From: CAWUEX02 sp038148375
GTDB taxonomy: Bacteria; Pseudomonadota; Alphaproteobacteria; Rhodospirillales; Rhodospirillaceae
Length of the DNA stretch: 64,000 bases
Direction of reading: 5' to 3'
Assembly: GCA_038148375.1 (NCBI GenBank)
Contig: JAYQVH010000007.1
Location: forward strand, 1-64,000
Below are positions 25,467-33,800 of the stretch, piece by piece (within the stretch, counting starts at the first letter, position 1; each line of letters begins with the position of its first letter). The position numbers and the translations under genes were made by a program. A model generated the notes under the pieces. It worked only from the letters and a program-made list of their open reading frames with translations, did not search any database and was not told where the DNA came from.

Positions 25467-26729
25467 ATGACACGTGTCGTCATAACGGGTCTTGGACTTC
25501 TGACTCCGCTCGGCCGCGGGATCGAAGGCAATTGGACATCGCTGACCGGATCTAAGTCCGGCATCCGGGCTATCGACGCCTTCGATGTATCGGATTTGCC
25601 GTGCCGGGTCGGCGGCCAAGTCCCGCAGGAAGAAGATCACCCTTACCGCTTTGACGTCGACTCCCTGGTCTCACCCAAGGAGCGCCGGCGCATGGACGAT
25701 TTCATCGTCTTCGGCCTCGCCGCCGCGGACGACGCCATCGCGGACTCGGGCTGGGTTCCCGAAACCGAAGAGGACCGCGAGCGCACGGGCGTGATCATTG
25801 GGTCCGGCATCGGCGGACTGCAGACGATTTATGAGAACTCGCTGGTCCTGCAGGAGCAGGGACCCCGGCGTATCTCGCCCTTCTTTATTCCATCGAGTCT
25901 GATCAATCTGGTCTCAGGCCAGGTGTCGATCAAGCATGGGTTTAAAGGACCGAACCATGCGGTCGTGACGGCCTGCTCGACCGGCGCGCATGCCATCGGC
26001 GACGCCGCGCGGATGATCAAATACGGCGATGCCGACGTCATGGTTGCAGGCGGCGCCGAAGCGGCGCTGTGCCGCATCGGGCTTGCCGGGTTCGCCGCCG
26101 CGAAAGCGCTGTCGACGGATTATAACGATACGCCGCAAAAGGCATCGCGCCCGTGGGATAAGGGCCGCGACGGGTTCGTCATGGGCGAAGGCGCGGGCGT
26201 CGTGGTCGTTGAAAATTACGAACACGCCAAGGCGCGCGGCGCGAAAATCTATGCCGAAGTTTTGGGCTACGGTTTGTCGGGCGACGCCTATCACATTACT
26301 GCGCCGGCGGAGAACGGCGACGGTGGCTTCCGCGCGATGCGCGGTGCCCTCGCCGATGCCGGCCTGAAGCCGGACGATATCGACTACGTCAACGCGCACG
26401 GCACTTCGACGCCCAAGGGCGACGAGATCGAATTGGGCGCCGTGAAGCGGCTGTTCGGTAAGCAGGCCGAAAAGCTCTCGATGTCGTCGACCAAGTCGGC
26501 GATCGGGCACCTGCTCGGGGCCGCCGGCAGCGTCGAGGCGATTTACTCGGTGTTGGCGCTCCAGCACCAGACAGCGCCGCCGACCCTGAATCTCGATGAC
26601 CCGTCAGACGGGTGCGATATCGATCTGGTGCCGCACACGCCTAAGAAACGCGACATCCGGCACGCTTTATCGAACTCCTTCGGGTTCGGCGGCACCAACG
26701 CCTCGCTTGTGCTGGGACTTGTGGACTAA
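25467..26729 (+). CDS. fabF: 3-oxoacyl-ACP synthase II FabF
   Basis: A 420-residue condensing enzyme elongating acyl-ACP. Nucleophile Cys 170 in VTACSTGAHAIG, catalytic histidines in NAHGTSTPKGD and AIGHLLGAAGS. Length and position after acpP are typical. No clear Shine-Dalgarno; the ATG at 25467 gives the normal N-terminus TRVVITGLGLLTPLG. Confidence 0.96.
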   Translation: MTRVVITGLGLLTPLGRGIEGNWTSLTGSKSGIRAIDAFDVSDLPCRVGGQVPQEEDHPYRFDVDSLVSPKERRRMDDFIVFGLAAADDAIADSGWVPETEEDRERTGVIIGSGIGGLQTIYENSLVLQEQGPRRISPFFIPSSLINLVSGQVSIKHGFKGPNHAVVTACSTGAHAIGDAARMIKYGDADVMVAGGAEAALCRIGLAGFAAAKALSTDYNDTPQKASRPWDKGRDGFVMGEGAGVVVVENYEHAKARGAKIYAEVLGYGLSGDAYHITAPAENGDGGFRAMRGALADAGLKPDDIDYVNAHGTSTPKGDEIELGAVKRLFGKQAEKLSMSSTKSAIGHLLGAAGSVEAIYSVLALQHQTAPPTLNLDDPSDGCDIDLVPHTPKKRDIRHALSNSFGFGGTNASLVLGLVD

Positions 26730-26740
26730 GCTCCGGCGTT

Positions 26741-27724
26741 ATGCGCCGTCTCCTTTCCGCTTTGGTGATTTGCGCCGCGCTTGGACTGGCGGTGGCCATC
26801 GGTGCGTGGATCTGGCTGCAGGACCGGGTTCAGACCGCGGGTCCACTCACCTCGGAAACGGTCGTCGTCATTGAGGCGGGCTCCGGCATTAACCGTATCG
26901 CCGCCCAGTTGGCGGCGTCCGGTGTCATCGAGTCCGATTTTGTATTCCGCATTCACGCCCGGCTGAGCGGTTATGCGGCGCAACTTAAGGCCGGCGAATA
27001 CAGCTTCTCATCCGGTATCAGCACAGGCGGCGTGCTTGCGAAAATCGTCGCCCATGACGTTGTTGTGCGCTTTGTCACTGTGCCGGAGGGGCTGACATCT
27101 GCGCAGATCGCAACCCTGCTGACACAGACCGAAGGACTCAGTGGTGACGTTCCCAAGGACATCGAGAACGGAACGCTGTTGCCAGAGACCTATGGATTCA
27201 GCCTTGGCGAATCCCGCGCAGCGCTCGTCGTGCGTATGGAACGCGCGCTGACGCGCACGCTCGATGATCTTTGGCTGGCCCGCGCGCCGGACCTGCCGTT
27301 CGACTCACCGGACGAAGCGCTCATTCTGGCGTCGATTGTCGAAAAGGAGACCGCGGTCGAAAGCGAACGGGGGCGTGTCGCTGCGGTGTTCGTCAACCGC
27401 CTGCGTCGCGGTATGCGCCTGCAGTCGGATCCGACGGTGGCATTCGGCGTCGATCCGACAGGACCGTTGGGCCGGCCCTTGCGGCGGTCTGACTTGGACA
27501 CGCCGACGCCTTACAACACATATGTCATCGGCGGACTCCCCCCGGGTCCGATCTGTCATCCCGGCCGGGCTTCGCTCTTGGCCGTGCTGAATCCCGCCGA
27601 CACCAAGGACCTATACTTTGTCGCCGACGGCACGGGCGGGCATGCTTTTGCCGAGACTCTGGCCGAGCACAACCGCAATGTGGCGCGCTGGCGCCGGATC
27701 GAGCGCGCGCGCAACACCGATTGA
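26741..27724 (+). CDS. mltG: Endolytic murein transglycosylase MltG
   Basis: A 327-residue inner-membrane protein with one N-terminal helix (residues 6-25) and a periplasmic YceG domain. The catalytic glutamate is Glu 201 in LILASIVEKET, followed by the family motifs NTYVIGGLPPGPI and HPG. MltG cleaves nascent glycan strands and is thought to set chain length. Eleven bases after fabF. In many alphaproteobacteria yicC follows directly; here about 4.5 kb intervenes. Confidence 0.93.
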   Translation: MRRLLSALVICAALGLAVAIGAWIWLQDRVQTAGPLTSETVVVIEAGSGINRIAAQLAASGVIESDFVFRIHARLSGYAAQLKAGEYSFSSGISTGGVLAKIVAHDVVVRFVTVPEGLTSAQIATLLTQTEGLSGDVPKDIENGTLLPETYGFSLGESRAALVVRMERALTRTLDDLWLARAPDLPFDSPDEALILASIVEKETAVESERGRVAAVFVNRLRRGMRLQSDPTVAFGVDPTGPLGRPLRRSDLDTPTPYNTYVIGGLPPGPICHPGRASLLAVLNPADTKDLYFVADGTGGHAFAETLAEHNRNVARWRRIERARNTD

Positions 27725-27725
27725 C

Positions 27726-27748
27726 GGGCGGTATCGGCCGATACGCCC
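27726..27748 (+). terminator. Hairpin at the end of mltG
   Basis: GGGC/GCCC closes the palindrome GTATCGGCCGATAC with a single bulged G. It starts 2 bases after the mltG stop. It lacks a T-run but is the likely 3' end of the fab operon. Confidence 0.5.
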
Positions 27749-27814
27749 TTGCGGCCCTCATCCCTTCCACCGCACAATGATGCCTAAGTCGTTTACACCG
27801 GAGGCGGGGCTTCC

Positions 27815-28417
27815 GTGATCGAAGGTGCGGCGTTTTCCAGTCCGGATGTTTGGCTGCCCATACTGCTGGGTTTGATCGTCGCACTGGGCGCGCGGCGCTG
27901 GGCCGGAGATCTCATTGCGCGCGTGCGCTGGCTGCTTCAGGGCGGTGCCCGGTCCGGTGATCTGATCACCGTGGACGGTGTGTGCGGCGAAGTCTCGCGC
28001 GTCGGCCTGACGCGCCTTGGATTGAAGTTGCCGGGCGGATCGACGGCTTGGTTCGACCTCGGGTCTGTCACCGCGATCAAGAAACATGACCGCGGGCATC
28101 AGGCCTGTATCGTCGATATCGTTCTGCCGACCGGCAACGATCAGGCGAAGTTCATCGAAGGGATGGTCGTCACACGCACGGAATCCATGCGCGAGCGGTT
28201 TCCGCACATGCTGCGTGGCGCGCCAAAAATTCTCGGCCGCCGCGAGACCAACGCCGGCCAGAGTTATATTCGCGTGTACTTCCCGGTGTGGCCGGGAATG
28301 GGCGGCGTTGTCGAGGCCGTGTTCAAGCCGCAGATCGCAACCGCATTGAAACGTCTCGATGCCGAATATGCGGAGTGGATGGTGACGGTCACCTACGATC
28401 TCGCCGACGCGGTCTAA
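27815..28417 (+). CDS. Minimal MscS-like membrane protein
   Basis: A 200-residue protein with one hydrophobic segment near the N-terminus (VWLPILLGLIVALGA), then a region resembling the MscS beta domain (SGDLITVDGVCGEVSRVGL with WFDLGSVTAI) and an alpha/beta C-terminal part (VVEAVFKPQIATALKRL). MscS channels normally have three or more helices with a Gly/Ala-rich pore helix; here only one helix remains. GTG 27815 has GGAGGC 9 bases upstream. Its stop overlaps the convergent SDR gene by 4 bases. It may be a channel subunit, a regulator or a non-channel derivative; the family call is by eye. Confidence 0.55.
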   Translation: MIEGAAFSSPDVWLPILLGLIVALGARRWAGDLIARVRWLLQGGARSGDLITVDGVCGEVSRVGLTRLGLKLPGGSTAWFDLGSVTAIKKHDRGHQACIVDIVLPTGNDQAKFIEGMVVTRTESMRERFPHMLRGAPKILGRRETNAGQSYIRVYFPVWPGMGGVVEAVFKPQIATALKRLDAEYAEWMVTVTYDLADAV

Positions 28418-29196
28418 GGGTTCATCTCCGGCTTGGCCGGCAGGTGCCGCGCCATCGCATCGCCAACAAAGTCCGGCAGCGCATCCAGGAGCCAGACGCC
28501 GAAAACCATCGGCCAAGGGAAAGCGATGCGGCCTTTGTTCCGCATCAGACCGCGGCAGATGATTTCAGCGGCGCGATCAGACGGCATCAAGAACGGCATG
28601 TGAAAGTCGTTGGCTGCGGTGATCCCGCTTTCAACGAAACCCGGACAGATCACCGATACGCCAATGCCATCGGGGGCGAGGGCGCCGCGCAATCCTTCGC
28701 CCCAGGACTTTACCGCGGCTTTCGACGCCGCGTAGGCCGGGGCGGTGGGCAGCCCGCGAAACCCCGCGAGCGAACTCATCACGGCGATGTGCCCGCCGCC
28801 GCGGGACTTCATCGGCGGCAGGGCTGGCAGAACGGTATTAAGTACACCGTCGACATTCGTGGCAAAAATTTCCCGTGCCTGAGCCTCGGTTTCCCCGCTC
28901 GAGCCCGTACCACCCGATATGCCTGCATTCGCGATGACCAGATCTAAAGGTTTGCGTCGGTCTGCGTCCGAAACCGTTGACGCCATGGTTCTCGCATCGC
29001 GCACATCCACAACAGCCGGCGTAACACCGGCGCCCGCATCCGTGCAGGTCTTTGCAACGGCGCGCAGGGAGTCCTCACGCCGGCCCGTCAAGGTCAGGGT
29101 CACGCCAGGCCCAGCGAGGCGCATGGCCAATGCGGCGCCAAGGCCCGAGGATGCGCCGGTAATCAGAATGGATTGAAATGCGAAGCGGTCCGCCAT
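28414..29196 (-). CDS. Short-chain dehydrogenase/reductase
   Basis: A 260-residue SDR: cofactor motif TGASSGLG near residue 12, NAG at LVIANAGISGG, serine in IAVMSSLAG and catalytic YAASK. The C-terminal third is hydrophobic (WPMVFGVWLLDALPDFV), suggesting membrane association. ATG 29196 gives a normal N-terminus; ATG 29211 is possible. 36 bases after the KaiB-like gene, so probably the third gene of that operon. Substrate unknown. Confidence 0.85.
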   Translation of the reverse strand: MADRFAFQSILITGASSGLGAALAMRLAGPGVTLTLTGRREDSLRAVAKTCTDAGAGVTPAVVDVRDARTMASTVSDADRRKPLDLVIANAGISGGTGSSGETEAQAREIFATNVDGVLNTVLPALPPMKSRGGGHIAVMSSLAGFRGLPTAPAYAASKAAVKSWGEGLRGALAPDGIGVSVICPGFVESGITAANDFHMPFLMPSDRAAEIICRGLMRNKGRIAFPWPMVFGVWLLDALPDFVGDAMARHLPAKPEMNP

Positions 29197-29232
29197 ATCG
29201 GACCGCAGCATCGGCTGCCGCCCGTGAAGCGG

Positions 29233-29532
29233 TCAAGCCGCGGCGTCGATGAACAAACCGATCTGTAGTTTTTCGACGCTCGACAAATCGCCCACCAGCC
29301 GCCGTTCAATGCCCTGGCCGGTGCGAATCACAGTCGGCGTGGCAAACACACCATCGGCCAGCGCCGCTTCCGGGTTGGCCAAGACGTCAATGACCGTGAA
29401 CTCGATCGCCGTATCGGGAGCGCTGGCAACCAGCGCTTCCATGGCTTCGCGCGCCCGCACCGCATTTGGTGTCGTTCCCGTCACGTACAGTTTGACGTGA
29501 ATGCGATCGCTGGCATGGCGGCTGTGTTTCAC
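29233..29532 (-). CDS. KaiB-like thioredoxin-fold protein
   Basis: A 99-residue protein with KaiB family features: HVKLYVTGTTPNAVRAREAM at the first strand and helix, IEFTVIDVLANPEAA, a TPTVIRT strand, and RRLVGDLSSVEKLQIGL at the end. KaiB binds the ATPase KaiC in the cyanobacterial clock; noncyanobacterial copies work with KaiC-like proteins in stress or light responses. No kaiC is in the window. It follows a single-domain response regulator by 11 bases on the same strand, so they are likely cotranscribed. Partner and output are unknown. Confidence 0.85.
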   Translation of the reverse strand: MKHSRHASDRIHVKLYVTGTTPNAVRAREAMEALVASAPDTAIEFTVIDVLANPEAALADGVFATPTVIRTGQGIERRLVGDLSSVEKLQIGLFIDAAA

Positions 29533-29543
29533 ATCGGACCTCC

Positions 29544-29918
29544 TTACCCTGGCGCCCCAATGACGCCATCGACGATCGTACGTATTTCGTCGAGCGCGAG
29601 GGGTTTGCGGGCAAGGTCAAAGGTCAAACCTTCGGCCTGAGCGGACCGCAGAGGTTCGAGAAACTCGCCATAAAAACCGGTGACGATATAGACCGGGGTG
29701 TCGGGGCAGATCCGGCTCAGCTGCCGCAGAGTTTCCACCCCGTCCATGCCTGGCATTTTCAGGTCAAGAAGGATGAGGTCTGGCTCGAACATCCGGGCCA
29801 AATCGAGGCCGTCTTCGCCACTGCTGGCGGAGACGACCTCATAGCGCGTCGCTTCTAGCGCCATGCTGAAGGCGTCCCGTACACCGTGATCATCGTCAAT
29901 GACCAGTACCCGGCCCAT
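29544..29918 (-). CDS. Single-domain response regulator
   Basis: A 124-residue CheY-like receiver with no output domain. Acidic pocket DDD at 8-10, phosphoacceptor Asp 52 in LILLDLKMPGMDG, conserved Thr in YIVTGF and Lys in LARKPLALDE. First gene of an operon with the KaiB-like gene and probably the SDR. No histidine kinase is adjacent on this strand. Divergent from a PAS-GGDEF-EAL gene across a 143-base region with a 9-bp palindrome, so joint regulation is likely. Confidence 0.92.
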   Translation of the reverse strand: MGRVLVIDDDHGVRDAFSMALEATRYEVVSASSGEDGLDLARMFEPDLILLDLKMPGMDGVETLRQLSRICPDTPVYIVTGFYGEFLEPLRSAQAEGLTFDLARKPLALDEIRTIVDGVIGAPG

Positions 29919-29955
29919 TGGCAGTGCGCCCTTCTTTATTTTGCCACCCGTTCCG

Positions 29956-29981
29956 CACGAAAAGCGCGCGGGTTGCGTTCC
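29956..29981 (-). promoter_or_regulatory. Weak EcfG-like promoter before the response regulator
   Basis: On the minus strand GGAAC, a 17-base spacer and CGTG resemble the alphaproteobacterial general-stress promoter (GGAAC, 16-17 bases, CGTT) with one mismatch. In a GC-rich genome this can arise by chance. Confidence 0.2.
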
Positions 29982-29994
29982 TTATGAACGGTGT

Positions 29995-30019
29995 ATATAG
30001 TTTCGAAAATAAACTATAT
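29995..30019. promoter_or_regulatory. Palindromic operator candidate between response regulator and GGDEF-EAL genes
   Basis: ATATAGTTT (29995-30003) and AAACTATAT (30011-30019) are perfect 9-base arms around CGAAAAT. The AT-rich block stands out from its GC-rich surroundings. Its right arm overlaps a possible -10 (TATATT, 30015-30020) for the plus-strand gene, fitting a repressor or autoregulated site controlling both directions. Confidence 0.55.
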
Positions 30020-30061
30020 TAAGTAAAAACAATAATTGTCCGGGGATGGGACGCGCCTACC

Positions 30062-32086
30062 ATGAACACCGATGTTTGGCCGCCAGAAATGGCCGGTGCG
30101 GATCCGGCGTTTCTTCACGAGGTAGTGTCGGCTGCGGCGGACGGCCTCCTCGTCGTTGATCACAGCGGAAAGATCGCGTTCTGTAATGCCGCCGCGGGCA
30201 CCCTGTTCGGCCGCACGCCGGCCGACCTGGTTGGCACGGAATTCGGCTATCCGTTTTCCAACGGGGGCGAGTGGACGAGCCTCGAGGCAGCACGAGATGG
30301 CCAGCCCGTCTTTATAGACATGCGCACGACTCCTGTCGTCTGGCAGGAGCGCGACGCGACCTTAGCCACACTGCGCGACGTCACGGAGCGCCATTGCACC
30401 GAGACCATGGTCACCATGCACCTCAAAGCCATGGACGCCGCTGCCAACGGCATACTTGTCACCGACGCCGAGGGCACGATCACCTGGGTGAACCAAGCTC
30501 TCTGTAAAATGTCCGGTTACACCCAAATGGAGCTGGTTGGGCAGAATGCGCGGGTTTTCGTTTCCGCGGAACATGACCACAAACGATACGACAGTATTGT
30601 CGACTCTCTTGCCGCAGGCGATACCTGGAAAGGCTATGTGACATGCCGACGTCGCGATGGCAGTGATTACCCAACCGAGCAGACCATCACGCCGATCCGC
30701 GACAAAGTCGGACGGCTGACACATTACGTCGCCATTCAGGAAGACCTGTCCGAGAAGCTTCAGGCCGAAGCCGACATCGCCCGCCTGGCCGAATACGACA
30801 CGCTGACAGATCTGCCAAACCGAACGCTGTTTTTGGACCGCGCTCAAAATGCCCTTGACCGCGCCTCGCGTCTTGGATGCCGCGTCGCCGTTCTGATCAT
30901 GGATATCGACAAGTTCAAGGACATCAACAACACGTTCGGCCATGACGCCGGCAACGAATTGATCAAAGTAGTGACGGCGCGCACCAAGTCCCTGATGCGG
31001 GCGACAGATACAATGGCCCGGCTGGGCGACGACGAGTTTGGTATCTTGCTGGAAAATATCGGCGACATTGATACCGCCGGCCGCCTTGTACGCCGCATGC
31101 TTCATACCTTGTCCGCTCCGATAGACTTGGCCGGGCGCAAGGTCAAAGTGACGGCAAGCATCGGTATTTCCGCCTATCCCGACGATGACCTGCATCTCGA
31201 AAACTTGTTGCGTCACGCAGAACTCGCCATGTACCGCGTCAAGTCCGAAGGCGGCGGCGGTTTCAAATACTTTGACCATGCGATGGATGATGAAATCCGG
31301 CGCCGGGTCAGTTTGGAGCAAGATCTGCGCGATGCGATCAAGAACAATCAGCTGTGGTTGGCGTACCAGCCGCAGATGGACCTGCGCACCGGTAAAATTG
31401 TCGGCGCTGAGGCGTTGCTGCGGTGGACGCATCCCAAACGCGGGTTGGTCTCTCCAGGCGATTTTATTCCGATCGCTGAATCAAGCGGCCTGATTCTTCC
31501 GATCGGGGATTGGGTGATCAGTGAAATTTGCAATCAGGCATCCGCGTGGTTCGCCGACGGTATGCCGAAGCTCCAGTTTGGAATCAACGTTTCGGGCCAT
31601 CAATTCAAACATCGCTCCGTCGGCGTCCAGGTGCTCGATCAACTCAAGCGTTCAGGTCTCGACATTGAAGATGTTGACTTGGAAATCACCGAAACAGTTG
31701 CCATGGAACGCACCCATCAGGTCACGCAGAATGTCGGCGCTCTGACCGACGCTGGTGTCAGTATCTCCATGGACGATTTCGGCACCGGATACTCCTCCTT
31801 GTCGAATCTGCAGCATTTCCCGGTGCGCCGGCTCAAGGTGGACGGATCCTTTGTACGCGGTATCGGAAGTGACGCAGGCGACGAAAAAATCGTCGAGGCC
31901 GTAATCGGCCTTGGCCACTCCCTGCGTCTGTCGGTCATCGCCGAAGGTGTCGAAACCGAAAGTCAGGTCCAGTTTCTGCGGGCGCGGGATTGCGACGAGA
32001 TTCAGGGCTTTCTGATCAGCAAACCCCTTCCTGCAGACGACTTCAGAGCCTTCATCTTCGAGAACCATCCCGCCACGGTGCACTGA
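30062..32086 (+). CDS. PAS-PAS-GGDEF-EAL c-di-GMP signalling protein
   Basis: A 674-residue protein. PAS 1 covers about 15-115 and PAS 2 about 125-240 with its PAC segment. The GGDEF domain (about 245-410) has RLGDDEF at 320-326 in place of GGDEF, so cyclase activity is doubtful. The EAL domain (about 425-665) keeps EALLRW near 451, LEITET, DDFGTGYSSL near 572, KVDGSF and AEGVETESQ, so phosphodiesterase activity is expected. No membrane helices: a soluble sensor, possibly with GTP-tuned activity. Divergent from the response regulator/KaiB operon. Confidence 0.93.
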   Translation: MNTDVWPPEMAGADPAFLHEVVSAAADGLLVVDHSGKIAFCNAAAGTLFGRTPADLVGTEFGYPFSNGGEWTSLEAARDGQPVFIDMRTTPVVWQERDATLATLRDVTERHCTETMVTMHLKAMDAAANGILVTDAEGTITWVNQALCKMSGYTQMELVGQNARVFVSAEHDHKRYDSIVDSLAAGDTWKGYVTCRRRDGSDYPTEQTITPIRDKVGRLTHYVAIQEDLSEKLQAEADIARLAEYDTLTDLPNRTLFLDRAQNALDRASRLGCRVAVLIMDIDKFKDINNTFGHDAGNELIKVVTARTKSLMRATDTMARLGDDEFGILLENIGDIDTAGRLVRRMLHTLSAPIDLAGRKVKVTASIGISAYPDDDLHLENLLRHAELAMYRVKSEGGGGFKYFDHAMDDEIRRRVSLEQDLRDAIKNNQLWLAYQPQMDLRTGKIVGAEALLRWTHPKRGLVSPGDFIPIAESSGLILPIGDWVISEICNQASAWFADGMPKLQFGINVSGHQFKHRSVGVQVLDQLKRSGLDIEDVDLEITETVAMERTHQVTQNVGALTDAGVSISMDDFGTGYSSLSNLQHFPVRRLKVDGSFVRGIGSDAGDEKIVEAVIGLGHSLRLSVIAEGVETESQVQFLRARDCDEIQGFLISKPLPADDFRAFIFENHPATVH

Positions 32087-32197
32087 CCCTGGCCGCCTGG
32101 GGCAGGAGGTAAACCCTACCTTCGCGGCTGGCGTCCGACCTCAGAAGCCCATATAAACAAAGCAGATTTCTGGGCTTGCAGGCGGGAAGGGCAGCCA

Positions 32198-33100
32198 GTG
32201 ACCGTAAACAGCATGACCGGATTCGCGCGTGCCGAGGGATCGCTCGCCGACGGCCAGGGCGCATGGGTCTGGGAGGCGCGGAGCGTCAACGGCAAGGGAC
32301 TGGATGTGCGTCTGCGCCTGCCGCCGGGTGCTGAAGCGCTGGAACCCGCTGTCCGCAAACGTGCTTCGGCGCGCATGTCCCGGGGCAATGTCACTCTCGC
32401 CCTTCACCTCACGCAAGCAGCCGACGCACAGGTCTACAAGGTCAATGAAGTGTTGCTCGACTCATTGATCGATATCGCGATGCGGAAATCGGGTGCTGAG
32501 CGCGACCGAGTGGCGCCGCCGCGCATCGATGCTTTGTTGGCCGTCAAGGGCGTTGTCGAAGCTGCAGACAATACATTCGCGACTGATGCGGAGCGCGATG
32601 CGCGCCATGCCGAGTTGTTGGCCGGCTTGGACCAAGCGCTCGACAAATTGAGCGAGGCGCGCGCAGCGGAAGGTGTGCACCTCGGCGACATGCTGTCGCG
32701 GCACCTTGAAACCATCGACAAGCTCACGGCGGATGCCGCTGCGCTCGCCGCTTTGCAGCCCGCTGTACTGAGAGAGCGCCTCAAAGCACAGGTGGACGCC
32801 TTGCTTGAGTCATCGTCCAAGTTTTCGGAAGACCGCTTGGCACAGGAAGCGGCTGTGCTGGCCACCAAGGCGGATGTGCGCGAGGAACTCGACCGTCTCA
32901 CTGCCCACGTCTCGCAGGGGCGGACATTGTTGGAGAATGGAGACCCGTGCGGACGCAAACTCGAATTTTTGTCCCAAGAGTTCAATCGAGAAGCCAATAC
33001 CCTGTGCTCGAAGTCGACCGATGTGGAATTAACGCGTATCGGCCTTGAACTGAAGGCCGCGATTGATCAGTTTCGGGAACAAATTCAAAATGTCGAATAG
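32198..33100 (+). CDS. yicC: YicC family endoribonuclease
   Basis: A 300-residue protein. The N-terminal half begins MTVNSMTGFARAEG, the family hallmark, then WEARSVNGKGLDVRLRLP; the C-terminal DUF1732 part has CGRKLEFLSQEFNREANTLCSKS. YicC proteins are RNases acting on small RNAs and linked to stationary-phase fitness. GTG 32198 is chosen; ATG 32213 is an alternative. Adjacent to gmk, the conserved partner. Confidence 0.93.
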   Translation: MTVNSMTGFARAEGSLADGQGAWVWEARSVNGKGLDVRLRLPPGAEALEPAVRKRASARMSRGNVTLALHLTQAADAQVYKVNEVLLDSLIDIAMRKSGAERDRVAPPRIDALLAVKGVVEAADNTFATDAERDARHAELLAGLDQALDKLSEARAAEGVHLGDMLSRHLETIDKLTADAAALAALQPAVLRERLKAQVDALLESSSKFSEDRLAQEAAVLATKADVREELDRLTAHVSQGRTLLENGDPCGRKLEFLSQEFNREANTLCSKSTDVELTRIGLELKAAIDQFREQIQNVE

Positions 33101-33130
33101 CGCTACGGCACAAGGGAAAGGAGAGGGCGC

Positions 33131-33769
33131 ATGCCCTCATCTTTGATTCAGCGGCGGGGGATCATGCTTGTGTTGTCGTCGCCCTCGGGCGCCGGCAAGA
33201 GCACGATTGCGCGCGCGCTTCTGGAGCGTGACGACAGTCTGTTTTTGTCCGTCTCCCTGACCACGCGCCCGCCGCGGCCGGGCGAAGTGGACGGCACGGA
33301 CTATTATTTTGTCTCGGTCGAAGATTATCAGCGCCGCGTGGATAATAACGACTTGCTCGAACACGCCGAAGTGTTCGGCAATTTTTACGGCACGCCGAGG
33401 TCTCTCGTCGAAAAGCATCTGACCGTGGGTGAAGATGTATTGTTCGATATCGACTGGCAGGGCACGCAGCAATTGCGGGAATCGGCGCGCGACGATCTGG
33501 TCAGTATCTTTATTTTACCGCCATCGATCGAGGAGCTTGAGAAGCGCCTGACAGGCCGTGGTCAGGATGCGCCGGATGTCGTGCAAAAACGCATGAGCAA
33601 GGCGGCAGACGAAATGAGTCACTGGCCAGAATACGATTACGTCATCGTCAATGATGTCGTAGAAGAAAGCATTCAAAACGTTCAAGCCATTTTGAAGGCG
33701 GAGCGCCTCAAGCGTGTCAGGCGTCTCGGTCTGGTTGATTTTGTGAATTCCATGCGCGGTAACGCGTGA
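33131..33769 (+). CDS. gmk: Guanylate kinase
   Basis: A 212-residue GMP kinase. P-loop SSPSGAGKST at 16-25, GMP-binding segment TTRPPRPGEVDGTDYYFVS, and lid region near RMSKAADEMSHWPEYDYVIVND. Provides GDP for GTP, dGTP and (p)ppGpp pools. AAAGGAGAGG lies upstream of ATG 33131. Confidence 0.97.
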   Translation: MPSSLIQRRGIMLVLSSPSGAGKSTIARALLERDDSLFLSVSLTTRPPRPGEVDGTDYYFVSVEDYQRRVDNNDLLEHAEVFGNFYGTPRSLVEKHLTVGEDVLFDIDWQGTQQLRESARDDLVSIFILPPSIEELEKRLTGRGQDAPDVVQKRMSKAADEMSHWPEYDYVIVNDVVEESIQNVQAILKAERLKRVRRLGLVDFVNSMRGNA

Positions 33770-33800
33770 CAGCGGTGCCGCAGCGGGTTCGGGATACGGA

